A DNA stretch of 64,000 nucleotides from Gluconacetobacter entanii (GTDB lineage: Bacteria; Pseudomonadota; Alphaproteobacteria; Acetobacterales; Acetobacteraceae). Shown in pieces: positions 38,507-48,009 of this stretch. The notes under the pieces are model-generated. The model made no database searches. It had not been told where the DNA came from and was given only the letters and a program-made list of their open reading frames with translations. The DNA lies in NCBI RefSeq assembly GCF_003206495.1, contig NZ_NKUF01000013.1, positions 1 through 64,000 on the forward strand, written 5' to 3'. Positions within the stretch are counted from its first letter, which is position 1. Each line of letters begins with the position of its first letter. A program made the translations under genes and the position numbers.

Positions 38507-39652
38507 TCATTCACTGAACAGGAACTGCCGGGTGGCAATGCCAGCCGCCCCCGTGGCCCAGTCGGTACGCCGCGTTTCGCGCAGGGTCAGGGTCGTTTCC
38601 CAGTCGGGACGGGGCATGACGTTGGTTTCCATGGTCTGGCGCAGTACCGCGCCAAATACGCCTTCACGGAACGGTTCGTCCAGCAGCACGACCACCTGGC
38701 TCGGGTCGAATAGCTGCACTAGTTGCGCCACCGCCAGTCCCATGGCCCCGCCAGCGGTATGAAGGATGCGAAGTGCGTCGGCATGTCCGTCGCGCGCCAG
38801 CATTTCCAGTTCCTCTGGTGATCCGGGCAGGCCATGCTGATGCGCCATGGACCGGATGGCCTGTAGCGAAGAAACGGTGTCCAGGCATCCCCGCTTGCCA
38901 CAACTGCACGGGCGTTCGGGCTCGCGCCCGTCAGGCCAGAAAACGGTTGTGTGGGAGATTTCGCCCGCACCGCCATGGAAGCCGCGATGCAGTTTCCCAT
39001 CGACGATATGGGCGCATCCGATGCCCCCGTCGCCCACGATGATCATGCTGAAATCCGGACAGTCGCGCAGGATGCCGAACAGATGTTCGCCCTGTACCAG
39101 CGCATTCGCATCATTTTCAGCAAAGACAGGTACTTTCATCCGGTCCTTGAGTGGCGTGACAATATCGACATTGCGCCATCCCAGCGCTGTCGAGCGCAGG
39201 CACATGCGCCTGTCGCGTGCGACAAAACCGGGAATGGCAATGCCGATCCCGCCCAGTGGGCCGGCCCTGTCACCTGCCTGTTCCAGCAGGTCGTCTATCG
39301 CCTTGGCGATCTGGTCCACGCACAGGTCCGGGTCGGATATGCGGGGCAGGTCCATCTGGACCAGGATTTCCCCATGCAGGTCCGTCAGCAGGATCTGTCC
39401 GGGGTCCGATTGCAGCGAAACCCCCGCAAAGCAGGCGGAGACGGCATTCAGTCCCAGCAGGATGGCGGGCCGTCCCTGCCCGAACACCAGTTCCCGTTCG
39501 GACAGGATGTTGCGGTCAAGAAGTTCACGCGTCAGGGTCGAGACTGTAGCCTTGCTCAGGCCCGTGATATCTACAAGCTGTGTCCTGCTGATATTGCCCA
39601 TCGTGCTGATGGCGCGCAGCACCCGATATTGTCCTGACGTAAACATCTGCAT
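38507..39652 (-). CDS. ROK-family transcriptional repressor (NagC/Mlc-like)
   Basis: 381 residues from the ATG at 39652; the next ATG at 39646 has AGGA 5 bases upstream and is equally likely, while the frame opens with TTG at 39706. An N-terminal winged HTH (about 5-60, GNISRTQLVDITGLSKATVSTLTREL) precedes a ROK domain with GIGIAIPGFV, DANALVQGEHL, GGAGEISH and the zinc motif CSCGKRGCLD. Members sense sugars or sugar phosphates and repress amino-sugar genes. It is divergent from a ROK kinase and probably controls the operon starting there. The effector could be GlcNAc-6-phosphate. Confidence 0.88.
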   Translation of the reverse strand: MQMFTSGQYRVLRAISTMGNISRTQLVDITGLSKATVSTLTRELLDRNILSERELVFGQGRPAILLGLNAVSACFAGVSLQSDPGQILLTDLHGEILVQMDLPRISDPDLCVDQIAKAIDDLLEQAGDRAGPLGGIGIAIPGFVARDRRMCLRSTALGWRNVDIVTPLKDRMKVPVFAENDANALVQGEHLFGILRDCPDFSMIIVGDGGIGCAHIVDGKLHRGFHGGAGEISHTTVFWPDGREPERPCSCGKRGCLDTVSSLQAIRSMAHQHGLPGSPEELEMLARDGHADALRILHTAGGAMGLAVAQLVQLFDPSQVVVLLDEPFREGVFGAVLRQTMETNVMPRPDWETTLTLRETRRTDWATGAAGIATRQFLFSE

Positions 39653-39680
39653 CCTGACTGGCTGTCCCTGTAGATTGTTT

Positions 39681-39739
39681 TTAATTGATACGAAGCCGGA
39701 AGACAATTAGTATGAATGTCGAACTTAGTGAGTTAATTG
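39681..39739. promoter_or_regulatory. Three TTAATTG-type half-sites upstream of the ROK regulator and kinase
   Basis: TTAATTG (39681-39687), CAATTAG (39704-39710) and TTAATTG (39733-39739) lie in the divergent region. The first two form an inverted repeat with 16-base spacing. NagC/Mlc proteins bind AT-rich palindromes, so these are operator candidates. The evidence is positional only. Confidence 0.4.
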
Positions 39740-39838
39740 AATGATTCCGGATGCTTTTCCGTGGGCACGGCCTGCCACCGATACAGGTTCTGCGTATCGA
39801 GATCAGCCCGTCATACATAACCATCAGGAGAAGATCCG

Positions 39839-40726
39839 GTGATACTTTGCGCCGATATCGGTGGATCCTATATCGATTTTGCGGAAGCCGACCCCAGCCA
39901 TCAACTGGCGCACCGGCAACGCCTGCCGACACCGACTTCTGATCTGGAAGGGTTTGTTTCGGCACTGGCCACCATGACCGCCGGGTATGATCCCGCCATT
40001 CCGCTGCATATGGCGATTGCCGGCGTCTGCGCGCCCGATACGGGGCAGACGCGCACCGCCAATATCCCCTGTGTCAATGACGTGCCGTTGCGTGAACTGC
40101 TGACCGGGCGTCTGGGGCGGCATGTGCTGGTGGCCAACGATGCACATTGCTTTGCGCTGAGCGAGGCCATGCAGGGCGCGGGAAAGGGGCATGAAATCGT
40201 TTTCGGGATCATTCTGGGGACAGGGGTCGGAGGGGGCCTGATCATCCATGGCCGTCCTGTCATCGGCCGTGGCGGCCTGGGGGGCGAATGGGGGCATGGT
40301 CCCTTCATTGCGCAGTCTGCCGGGGCGGACGCCATCCCCTGCCTGCCGTGCCAGTGCGGGCAGAATGGCTGCCTCGATACGATTGGCGGCGCGCGTGGGA
40401 TCGAACGCCTGCACCAGCATCTGGGGGGGGAGGTGCTGCATGCCCGCGACCTTCTGGCCAACTGGCAGGAGGGCGAGGCTTCCGCGCGGCGCACCGTCGA
40501 TGTCTGGCTGGATCGCATGTCCGCCGGTCTGGCGATGATCGCCAACGTGACCTGGGCCTCCATCATGCCGGTTGGCGGTGGGCTGGCGCATCAGGTGGAA
40601 CTGATCTGGGCGCTGGACCGCATGGTGCGCGATCGCATCCTGCGGGAGCAGGGGAGCGTACTGGTCGTTCCGGCCAGCCTGCCGGCGGATTCCGGCCTGA
40701 TCGGTGCGTCATGGCTCAGGGATTGA
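39839..40726 (+). CDS. ROK-family sugar kinase (putative GlcNAc kinase)
   Basis: 295 residues with GTG start and AGGAG 8 bases upstream. ATP-binding DIGGSYIDFAEAD, active-site ANDAHCFALSEA, GTGVGGGLIIHGRP, GEWGHGP and the zinc motif CLPCQCGQNGCLDTIGG are all visible. ROK kinases of this layout phosphorylate GlcNAc, ManNAc, glucose or fructose. Context (NagA, NagB, MurQ) favours GlcNAc. First gene of the large plus-strand operon. Confidence 0.85.
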   Translation: MILCADIGGSYIDFAEADPSHQLAHRQRLPTPTSDLEGFVSALATMTAGYDPAIPLHMAIAGVCAPDTGQTRTANIPCVNDVPLRELLTGRLGRHVLVANDAHCFALSEAMQGAGKGHEIVFGIILGTGVGGGLIIHGRPVIGRGGLGGEWGHGPFIAQSAGADAIPCLPCQCGQNGCLDTIGGARGIERLHQHLGGEVLHARDLLANWQEGEASARRTVDVWLDRMSAGLAMIANVTWASIMPVGGGLAHQVELIWALDRMVRDRILREQGSVLVVPASLPADSGLIGASWLRD

Positions 40727-41099
40727 GGGGCGGGCGCTTCCTTTCCCGGATTGTCTGGCAACGGAATTAATGCAGGGCGCCTGCCTTTAGGGCCTCCATC
40801 GCAGGTGCCCGGAGGAATTGTGACAAAAATGCTACGATCCTGATGGGGCTGTAATCTGGGTGTGTTTCGAAAAATAATAAATATAAAACAAAGAGTTGAT
40901 ACGTTTTTATGGTATTTTCAGGCTATTTTCATGGCTAAAATGCACTGAAAAATACCGCACCCACTTTGTTTTCATTCCAAAACTATCATTGGACGGTTTC
41001 CGAACTATTGCTTTGGTTTCGATAGGTCTGTCATTATCCATTAACGGAACAAAACGTTTGTTTCGCCGCTTTTTCACCTGAATGCAGGGATTCACGTTC
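40727..41099. other. Intergenic region upstream of the TonB receptor
   Basis: 373 bases without a supported gene, increasingly AT-rich after 40850. It holds a long imperfect inverted repeat (next entry) and probably the receptor's own promoter or a regulated leader. Confidence 0.5.
40911..40956. promoter_or_regulatory. Long inverted repeat in the receptor leader
   Basis: GGTATTTTCAG (40911-40921) pairs with CTGAAAAATACC (40945-40956) with one bulged base, and an inner ATTTT/AAAAT pair nests inside. It lies about 145 bases before the receptor start. It could be a repressor operator or an RNA hairpin controlling receptor expression. Confidence 0.5.
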
Positions 41100-43529
41100 A
41101 TGAACGTTTCGTATCGTAATCTATCCCTCTGTTGTACTGTATTGGCGAGCCTGGTTGTCGTTCCTGCATATGGGCAGGGCGTGGCCACGACACGCGAAGG
41201 GGGAGCGAACGCTTCGTTACGTTCTAAGGCAGGGCATGCGTCCGCAACGGCAAAGGCTGCAAAGCCGGCCGCGACCAATGCGCAGCCCCATTCCGAAGTC
41301 GAACAGATCCATGTGACCAGCCATGGCATGACGACGTCGAACGGCGTGACCAACCTGACGCCGGGTGGCGGCCTGATGCCGACACAGACCGCCCCGCGTT
41401 CACAAAGTGGCCTGACACGCGACTTTATTGCAAAGCAGGCGCCGACGGCCAATATTTCATCGCTTGTTGCCGAACTGCCGGGTGTCAATTACTCCAGTCA
41501 GGATCCGTTTGGCCTGACGGGTAACAACATGACCATGCGCGGCATGACGCAGGCGCAGATCGGGTACCTGTTCGAAGGTGCGCCGATGGCTGACCCCATC
41601 AATTACCAGCCCTATAGCAGCATGATGGTGGATTCCGAGAATATTGGCTCGGTCACCGTCTCCCAGGGGTCGCCCGACATGGACGCGCCGCTGTACAACG
41701 CGGTGGGTGGGCAGATTTCGTCGCAGGAAATCAACCCGTCACATCGTCAGGGCGGTTATGTTGACCTCGCCGGCGGGACGCACAGCGCGAACAAGGAATT
41801 CATCCGTTACGAAACGGGTGATATCGGCAATACCGGTATTCGCGGTTTCGTGTCTTTCTCCCACACCAGCTACAACAACTGGCGTGGTCCGGGCGGCCTG
41901 TTCCGCTATCACATTGATTCGAAGTTCGTGAAGGAATGGGGCGACGGAAACAGTATTTCCGCCATCTTCTCCTATAACCGCCAGCAGCAGACCTCATGGC
42001 GTTCGCCCACCCTGGCGCAGTGGAAGCAGTATGGTGACAACTTCAACTATCATGGCGACTTTACGCAGAATGATCCGCTGTTCTATGGCCTGAACATTAC
42101 GAACCTGAACGCGCAGACCATCATCCTGCCGTCGCACTTCACGCTGACGAAAAACCTCAAGCTGCATGTCACGCCCTATTACGAACATCAGTTCGGTCCG
42201 TCGAACGGTGGGGAAAGCATCCCGACCACGGGCGGATACATGGGCACCCAGCAGTATAGCGGCCTGACCGGTGTCCCCACCGGGACCGGTTCGATCCTGA
42301 CGGAATCCATCGATCCGTGGGACCAGAAGAGCGCATCGCTCAATACATCGCTTGACTGGACGATGGGCCATAACAAGCTGTCGATTGGGTACTGGTATAA
42401 CTATACCACCCATCAGGAACTTTCGAGCTTCAACCGTGTGTTCGCCGACGGGTCCTATTCCGACAGTCCGCTTCGTGTCGCGGATACCGGCCGGATCCTG
42501 ACCGGCTATGACCTAAACTTCAAGCAGCAGGTCAACACGCTGTTCATTGCCGATACGCTCAAGCTGCTGCATGACCGCCTGACGCTGAGTGCCGGTTTCC
42601 GCGCGGCGATGGTCAGCAGGACGGGCACCAATAACGTTCCGGGTGCTGATCCCTATTACAAGGCGGGCAACTATTTCGAACCTCTGCCCCAGTTCTCGGC
42701 AAGTTTCAAGATCACGCCGCATGACCAGATCTATGTCAACGGCACCACGGCCTTCCGTGCCCCGGCATCGGTCGAGGCTTACAGCCAGATCTTCGATCCC
42801 AATTCGTCGCATGCGGTGGAACAGCCCGGTTCGCTCAAGCCGGAATATTCCATTGGCGAGGAAATCGGTTTCCGTCACTCGGGTTTCTACAACATCGCGG
42901 TGTCCCTGTTTAACCTGAACATGACCAACCACCAGGTCACGTCGATGAACTACATCCCTGGCACCAACCAGCTGATTTCCGAGCCGATCAACATCGGTGG
43001 CCAGACGTCACGTGGTGCGCAGTTCGAATTCGGCCTGCGTCGCTGGCATCACATCAGCCCGTACCTGTCGGGACAGTATCTGCATGCGACGATGGACAAC
43101 AACTTCAACGCTGGTGGCGGGAACTATCTGCCGACGGCCGGGAAAGTGGCGGTTGAGTCACCGGAGTTCACGGGGGCCATTGGCCTGAACTATGATGATG
43201 GCCGCTTCTTCGGCAACTTCGCGCTGCGTTATGTCGACTCCCAGTACACGACCTTCATGAATGACCAGAAGATCCCCTCTTATATCACCTCTGATATCAC
43301 GCTGGGTTATCGCCTGAAGAAGCTTGGTCCGGCAAAGGCCCCGCAGATTCAGCTGAACATCATGAATATCGGTGACAACCACTACCTGTCTGGTGGTTCG
43401 AGCTTCACCACCAACGCCCATCCGACCAAAACGGTTGCGGGAAACATGTATAGCAGTAATGGTGTGGCAACGACGTCTTCGCCCGTCTATCTTGTGGGTG
43501 GCGCATTTGCCGCGATGGTTTCTGTATAG
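41100..43529 (+). CDS. TonB-dependent receptor of the amino-sugar island
   Basis: 809 residues. The ATG at 41100 has AGGGA upstream, followed by a signal peptide MNVSYRNLSLCCTVLASLVVVPAYG. The plug domain carries SSLVAELPGVNYSSQDPFGLTGNNMTMRGMTQAQIGYLFEGAPMADPINY. A TonB barrel follows, ending GGAFAAMVSV rather than the usual terminal Phe. It should import large amino-sugar oligomers or muropeptides across the outer membrane with TonB energy. The ligand is inferred from the island only. It is unlike the copper-type receptor at 4960 and has no His-rich leader. Confidence 0.85.
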   Translation: MNVSYRNLSLCCTVLASLVVVPAYGQGVATTREGGANASLRSKAGHASATAKAAKPAATNAQPHSEVEQIHVTSHGMTTSNGVTNLTPGGGLMPTQTAPRSQSGLTRDFIAKQAPTANISSLVAELPGVNYSSQDPFGLTGNNMTMRGMTQAQIGYLFEGAPMADPINYQPYSSMMVDSENIGSVTVSQGSPDMDAPLYNAVGGQISSQEINPSHRQGGYVDLAGGTHSANKEFIRYETGDIGNTGIRGFVSFSHTSYNNWRGPGGLFRYHIDSKFVKEWGDGNSISAIFSYNRQQQTSWRSPTLAQWKQYGDNFNYHGDFTQNDPLFYGLNITNLNAQTIILPSHFTLTKNLKLHVTPYYEHQFGPSNGGESIPTTGGYMGTQQYSGLTGVPTGTGSILTESIDPWDQKSASLNTSLDWTMGHNKLSIGYWYNYTTHQELSSFNRVFADGSYSDSPLRVADTGRILTGYDLNFKQQVNTLFIADTLKLLHDRLTLSAGFRAAMVSRTGTNNVPGADPYYKAGNYFEPLPQFSASFKITPHDQIYVNGTTAFRAPASVEAYSQIFDPNSSHAVEQPGSLKPEYSIGEEIGFRHSGFYNIAVSLFNLNMTNHQVTSMNYIPGTNQLISEPINIGGQTSRGAQFEFGLRRWHHISPYLSGQYLHATMDNNFNAGGGNYLPTAGKVAVESPEFTGAIGLNYDDGRFFGNFALRYVDSQYTTFMNDQKIPSYITSDITLGYRLKKLGPAKAPQIQLNIMNIGDNHYLSGGSSFTTNAHPTKTVAGNMYSSNGVATTSSPVYLVGGAFAAMVSV

Positions 43530-43611
43530 GCTGGTTTCTGATAACTGCCTGCTGTGGCGGCAGCCATTCCTTTCGGGATGCTGTCGCCGCTGACGGGCCA
43601 AGGAGGATTCA

Positions 43612-44940
43612 TTGTCCCCATCGCATCCCGAAAGTCCCGCTGGCGCCTATGGTTGGCGACCGATCATCGTCATTGCGTGTCTGTTCTTCATTATCGGGTT
43701 TGTGACGTGGCTTAATGGTCCCCTGATCACCTTTGTTCAGGTGGCGTTCAATCTGAGCACCGTCAGCGCGTTTCTTGTGCCGATGTGTTTTTACCTTTCC
43801 TATCTGCTGTTCCCGCTGCCTGCGACCCTGCTGGCGCAGAAGACTGGCCTGCGCAGCGGCCTTGTGGTGGCGCTGGTCATCATGGCGGTAGGAATTGCGA
43901 TTTTTGGCGAATGCGTCAGCATGCGATGGTATCCGGGCGCCCTGTCCGGACTTTTTGTCATCGGCGCCGGGCTGTCGCTGCTCCAGATCACGATCAATCC
44001 GTATGTGACCCTGCTGGGCCCCACGGAAAAGGCGGCGCAGCGGATCGCGATCATGGGGGTGGCGAACAAACTGGCGGGGATTGTCGCCCCGATCGTCCTG
44101 GCCATGCTGGTGATGCGCAATATCAACGATATCGCATCAAGGGTGAAGGCCGCGCCGGATGCCATCGCGCGCGACCATATCCTGGACCAGTTCGCCCATG
44201 CGGTGCAGGTGCCCTACCTTGTCATGGCGGTTATCCTGCTGGTGACGGCGGTGGGGCTTGCGCGTTCCTCGCTGCCGGAAATCGACATCTCCGGCAGTAA
44301 CTCGGCCACGCCGAGCACGCCGCCCGCGACGCAGGACGACGCAGCCAGAACCACGCCCCGGGGGCCGACCTATCTGTGGCTGGGCGTGCTGTGCATGTTT
44401 GTCTATGTCGGGACCGAGGTAATGGCCGGTGACGCCATCGGGGCATATGGCGCAAGCCTCGGCCTGCCGCTGGACCAGACAAAATTCTTCACCTCCCTGA
44501 CGCTTGCGGCGATGATGGGGGGATACATCCTGGGCATGTTCCTCGTGCCGCGTGTCTTCTCGCAGGAACGTTATCTCGGCCTGTCGGCAATCTGCGGCCT
44601 GGCGCTGTGCGTGCTGACATGGCTGACACAGGGATATGTTTCGGTCATGTGTGTCGCGCTGTTCGGTTTCGCGAATTCCATGATCCTGCCATCCCTGTTT
44701 CCCATCGTCATCCGCGATGTGGAAGAACGGGGCGCGCAGGCGACGGCACTTCTGGTCATGGCGTTTTCAGGGGGTGCGGTCCTGCCGCAACTGTTTGTGC
44801 AGTTAATGCCGGTCCTGGGGGTGCAGAGCGCCTTTGTCGTGCTGATGGCGCCGTCATATTGCCTGATCGTGCTGTATAATATCCTGATCCAGCGGCGGAA
44901 CCGGTCGCGCCCCGTGCCGGTGATGATGGTTGAGTCATGA
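43612..44940 (+). CDS. MFS sugar transporter (FucP/NagP-like)
   Basis: 442 residues, TTG start with a perfect AGGAGG 5 bases upstream. About 12 TM segments; FFIIGFVTWLNGPLITFVQVAFNLS and INPYVTLLGPTEKAAQRIAIMGVANKLAGIVAP are signatures of the fucose/GluP/NagP branch of the major facilitator superfamily. It is a proton-driven inner-membrane importer. Given the context, GlcNAc or a MurNAc-containing sugar is the likely substrate. Its stop overlaps the next gene by ATGA. Confidence 0.85.
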   Translation: MSPSHPESPAGAYGWRPIIVIACLFFIIGFVTWLNGPLITFVQVAFNLSTVSAFLVPMCFYLSYLLFPLPATLLAQKTGLRSGLVVALVIMAVGIAIFGECVSMRWYPGALSGLFVIGAGLSLLQITINPYVTLLGPTEKAAQRIAIMGVANKLAGIVAPIVLAMLVMRNINDIASRVKAAPDAIARDHILDQFAHAVQVPYLVMAVILLVTAVGLARSSLPEIDISGSNSATPSTPPATQDDAARTTPRGPTYLWLGVLCMFVYVGTEVMAGDAIGAYGASLGLPLDQTKFFTSLTLAAMMGGYILGMFLVPRVFSQERYLGLSAICGLALCVLTWLTQGYVSVMCVALFGFANSMILPSLFPIVIRDVEERGAQATALLVMAFSGGAVLPQLFVQLMPVLGVQSAFVVLMAPSYCLIVLYNILIQRRNRSRPVPVMMVES

Positions 44941-46127
44941 GATCTGGTCACGGGTTGTACATCTATCCGTGGGATATCATGGACCACGACGACCTGCCCG
45001 ACCTTGCCGCCGGTCTGAAGGCGCTTGGGATCAGCAGGCTGTGCATGGCCGCGGCCTATCATACGGGAAAGTTCCTGCGTCCCCATGGGCGGGATGCGCG
45101 GGTATATTTCCCGCAGGACGGGGCCGTGTACCTGCCGACCGATCCCGGCAGGTATGGAACCATCCGGCCCATCATGGCCCAACGGATGCCCCCGATGGAT
45201 GTGCTGCGGACGCTGCATGACCATGGTCTGGCCATTTCGGCATGGACGGTCCTGTTTCACAATACCGCCCTTGGCACGCGCCATCCGCAGGCTGCGTGCC
45301 ATAATGCGTTTGGGGACTGCTATCCCTACAGCCTGTGTCCGTCGAACGCGGATGTGCGGGCCTATGGCATCGCCCTGTGCCGCGATATCGCATCGCATCC
45401 GTATATTGGCGACATCATTCTCGAAACCCCCGGATGGCAGCCGTTCCATCATGGTTTCCATCATGAAATGAGCCTCCTGTCCGCCAATGCATGGCCTGAT
45501 ACCCTGCTCGGCCTGTGCTTCTGTGACGCCTGCATGGAGGGCGCGACCCGTGCGGGCGTGAATGCGGCGGGGCTACGACGGCGCGTGCGTGGACACCTGT
45601 CTTCATATCTGGCGCGACAGTGCGATGGGACGCCAGCGGAAGGGGAAGACAGGCTGATGCACGCCATCGTGCAGGATGATGCGCTGCGTGACTTCCTGCG
45701 CTGGCGCTGCCGGCAGGTAACGTCACTGGTGCGCGACATCCACGAGGCGGTCCGCGCGGATGCAACGGTTCATGTCATCCCATCGGTTCAGGCCAATCCG
45801 GTCCGTTCATGGATCGAGGGCAGTGACCTTGAGGCCCTGTCGCGTGCCTGTGACGGGCTGGAGGTCTGCCTGTACGGGCCTGACACGCAGGCCCTGCTGG
45901 CGCGTTTCGAGGACATCCGTGAAATCGTCCCCGCCGATCGTCCCCTGCGCCCGGTCCTGCGTCCGGCCCCCTGCGATTTTGCCGATGCCGGGGCCTTCGT
46001 CGCACAGGTCGAGGCGCTGTCCCGCCGTGGCGTGCGGGATTTCGCCTTTTACAATTTCGGTCATCTGCGCCGGGAAAACCTCAACTGGATATATCGGGCA
46101 CTGGATGGCCTGCCTGCCCCTGCATAG
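44937..46127 (+). CDS. Unrecognised protein, probable alpha/beta barrel hydrolase-like
   Basis: 396 residues, no signal peptide, so cytoplasmic. I do not recognise the family with confidence. Visible features: LYIYPWDIMDHDDLPDLAAGLKALGI opening an alpha/beta pattern, MAAAYHTGKFLRPHGR, ISAWTVLFHNTALG, a conserved-looking LETPGWQPFHHGFHHE near residue 165, and a Cys cluster GLCFCDACMEG near 195, followed later by VHVIPSVQANP. The alternation of short beta strands and helices and paired Cys/His clusters suggest a glycoside-hydrolase-like TIM barrel with a possible metal site. It is translationally coupled to the MFS transporter, so it likely acts on the imported sugar. Function is unknown. Confidence 0.6.
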   Translation: MRSGHGLYIYPWDIMDHDDLPDLAAGLKALGISRLCMAAAYHTGKFLRPHGRDARVYFPQDGAVYLPTDPGRYGTIRPIMAQRMPPMDVLRTLHDHGLAISAWTVLFHNTALGTRHPQAACHNAFGDCYPYSLCPSNADVRAYGIALCRDIASHPYIGDIILETPGWQPFHHGFHHEMSLLSANAWPDTLLGLCFCDACMEGATRAGVNAAGLRRRVRGHLSSYLARQCDGTPAEGEDRLMHAIVQDDALRDFLRWRCRQVTSLVRDIHEAVRADATVHVIPSVQANPVRSWIEGSDLEALSRACDGLEVCLYGPDTQALLARFEDIREIVPADRPLRPVLRPAPCDFADAGAFVAQVEALSRRGVRDFAFYNFGHLRRENLNWIYRALDGLPAPA

Positions 46128-46169
46128 GGCAAAAAGGGCAGCACCAGCGCATCGGAAGTGGAGAATGTC

Positions 46170-46961
46170 ATGAAGGTTGTCATCTGTCCGACTGCTGAAC
46201 GCGCAACCGCGCTGACGGCGCGTGTCATTGAACAGGCCCTGCGCCAGAAGCCCGATATCGCGCTGGGACTGGCGACAGGCCGGACGATGGAGGCGGTGTA
46301 CGGCCATCTGGTCAGGGCACATAAGGAGGACGGGCTGGATTTCTCGGCATGCCGGACGTTCAATCTGGATGAATATGCCGGTATTGCACCGACCTCGCCG
46401 CATTCGTATCGCACCTACATGAACGCGCACCTGTTCTCCAAGGTGAATGTGCCGCTGGAGGCCACGCACGTGCCCGATGGCATGGCCCCCGACATGGCGG
46501 CGCAGTGCGCGGCATATGAAAAGGCCATGCGCGATAGCGGCGGCCTGGGGCTGCAGCTTCTGTGGCTGGGGGAAAATGGTCATATCGGTTTCAACGAACC
46601 CCTGTCCGCCCTCACGTCGCGCACCCGTCTCGTGACGCTCGACCCTGCAACGCGGCGGCAGAATGTGGGCATGTTCGATAATGATCTGGAGCAGGTGCCC
46701 CATCATGCGGTGACAATGGGGGTCGGCACCATCGCCGATGCCCGGCGGACGCTGATGGTGGTGACCGGGGCGGCCAAGGCCGCAATCCTGGCCCGCGTGA
46801 TCGAGGGACCGGTCACGGCAGGCATCAGCGCGACCGTCCTGCAGATGCACGCCGACTGCCTTGTGATTGTGGACGAGGCGGCGGCGGCGGATCTTTCATG
46901 CCGTCCCTATATCGAATATCTGATGCAGCATGACCCGGAACTCAAGGCGTTGCTGGCCTGA
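46170..46961 (+). CDS. nagB: Glucosamine-6-phosphate deaminase NagB
   Basis: 263 residues from the ATG preceded by GGAG. Motifs GLATGRTMEAVYGHL, FNLDEYAGI, LWLGENGHIGFNEP and TMGVGTI are the NagB signatures, with the catalytic Asp in the FNLDEY region. It converts glucosamine 6-phosphate to fructose 6-phosphate and ammonia. It lies in the operon between the unknown gene and the BadF-type kinase and is the last step of the pathway. Confidence 0.93.
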   Translation: MKVVICPTAERATALTARVIEQALRQKPDIALGLATGRTMEAVYGHLVRAHKEDGLDFSACRTFNLDEYAGIAPTSPHSYRTYMNAHLFSKVNVPLEATHVPDGMAPDMAAQCAAYEKAMRDSGGLGLQLLWLGENGHIGFNEPLSALTSRTRLVTLDPATRRQNVGMFDNDLEQVPHHAVTMGVGTIADARRTLMVVTGAAKAAILARVIEGPVTAGISATVLQMHADCLVIVDEAAAADLSCRPYIEYLMQHDPELKALLA

Positions 46962-47006
46962 TGGGACGGGTCGTGACGGTACGGTATTTTCGTGGGACGG
47001 CATGAC

Positions 47007-47960
47007 GTGACAGACGAGGCAATTCTTGCGGTTGATGGCGGGGGGACCCGTACCCGCGCCGTCGTGGTCGCCCCTGACGGACGTGTTCTGGCGCGCCGCC
47101 ATGCAGGTGGCAGCAATCCGTATGACAAGGCGGACTGGGCCCGGACGCTGACGGACCTGCTGCGTGATATCAGCCCGGTTCCCCTGCGGGCGGCGACCAT
47201 CGGGCTTGCGGGGTACAGCGCGCTGCGCCCGTCCTCGCGCCTGCAGGAGGAGGTCGTCCGTGACGTCCTTGGGCCTGATGTGACCATCATGATGTGCTCG
47301 GACGTGGAGATTGCCTGCATCGGCGCATTTGCCGACGGGCCGGGCATCCTTGCACTTGCGGGGACGGGTGCGGTCATCTGGGCCGAAGACCGTCGCCATC
47401 CCCCGCTGCGCATCGGGGGGTGGGGCTTCATGCTGGGGGATCAGGGCAGCGGGTACTGGATCGGGTGCGCCGCCCTTGGCAAGGTGGTGCATTTCCTTGA
47501 CACCCGCCACCCTGACGGGGCCGCGTTCGCGGGCCTCATCCTGCGTGCGCTCGACCTGCCGGTTGACCCCGAACTGGCGGGGGAGGCCCTGCTGGAATGG
47601 CAGCGCATCCAGGACCATCCCCGTTCGGCGATCGCGGCGCTGGCCCGGGAGGTCAGCCGCCTTGCCGACGAAGGCTGTGCCGATGCGGTGGAGATCCTTG
47701 AACGCGCGGCGGGATTCCTTGCCTCACAGGTCCAGACCGCGCGTGCGCGCCTGGGGCAGGCCCTGCCGTGGAGCCATAGCGGCAGTGTATTCCTCAGCCA
47801 CACCGTGATCGAGGCCGTGACCCGCCTGCTCGGGGAGGCCCCGCGCGCCCCACAGTTTTCCGCCATAGGGGGCGGGGCGATGCGTGCGGCGCGCCTTGCG
47901 GGATGGAAAGTCGATGGGGCATGGCTGGCGCAGTTGCGCACCGGCCTGTCGTGCGACTGA
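47007..47960 (+). CDS. BadF/BadG-family sugar kinase (GlcNAc or MurNAc kinase)
   Basis: 317 residues from the GTG with GGGACGG upstream; a GTG at 46992 is in frame. It opens AILAVDGGGTRTRAVVV, the phosphate-binding loop of the BadF/BadG/BcrA family, with ALAGTGAVIWAE and GGWGFMLGDQGSGYWIG, both typical of NAGK and MurK. MurK from Clostridium acetobutylicum, as I recall, phosphorylates MurNAc and GlcNAc. With MurQ in the cluster and no PTS MurP, this gene is the natural MurNAc kinase, leaving the ROK kinase for GlcNAc. The assignment of substrates is inference. Confidence 0.8.
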   Translation: MTDEAILAVDGGGTRTRAVVVAPDGRVLARRHAGGSNPYDKADWARTLTDLLRDISPVPLRAATIGLAGYSALRPSSRLQEEVVRDVLGPDVTIMMCSDVEIACIGAFADGPGILALAGTGAVIWAEDRRHPPLRIGGWGFMLGDQGSGYWIGCAALGKVVHFLDTRHPDGAAFAGLILRALDLPVDPELAGEALLEWQRIQDHPRSAIAALAREVSRLADEGCADAVEILERAAGFLASQVQTARARLGQALPWSHSGSVFLSHTVIEAVTRLLGEAPRAPQFSAIGGGAMRAARLAGWKVDGAWLAQLRTGLSCD

Positions 47961-48009
47961 GCGCGGCACGGACCCAATGACGGATGAGATTTATGATCGG
48001 ACGTAACCC

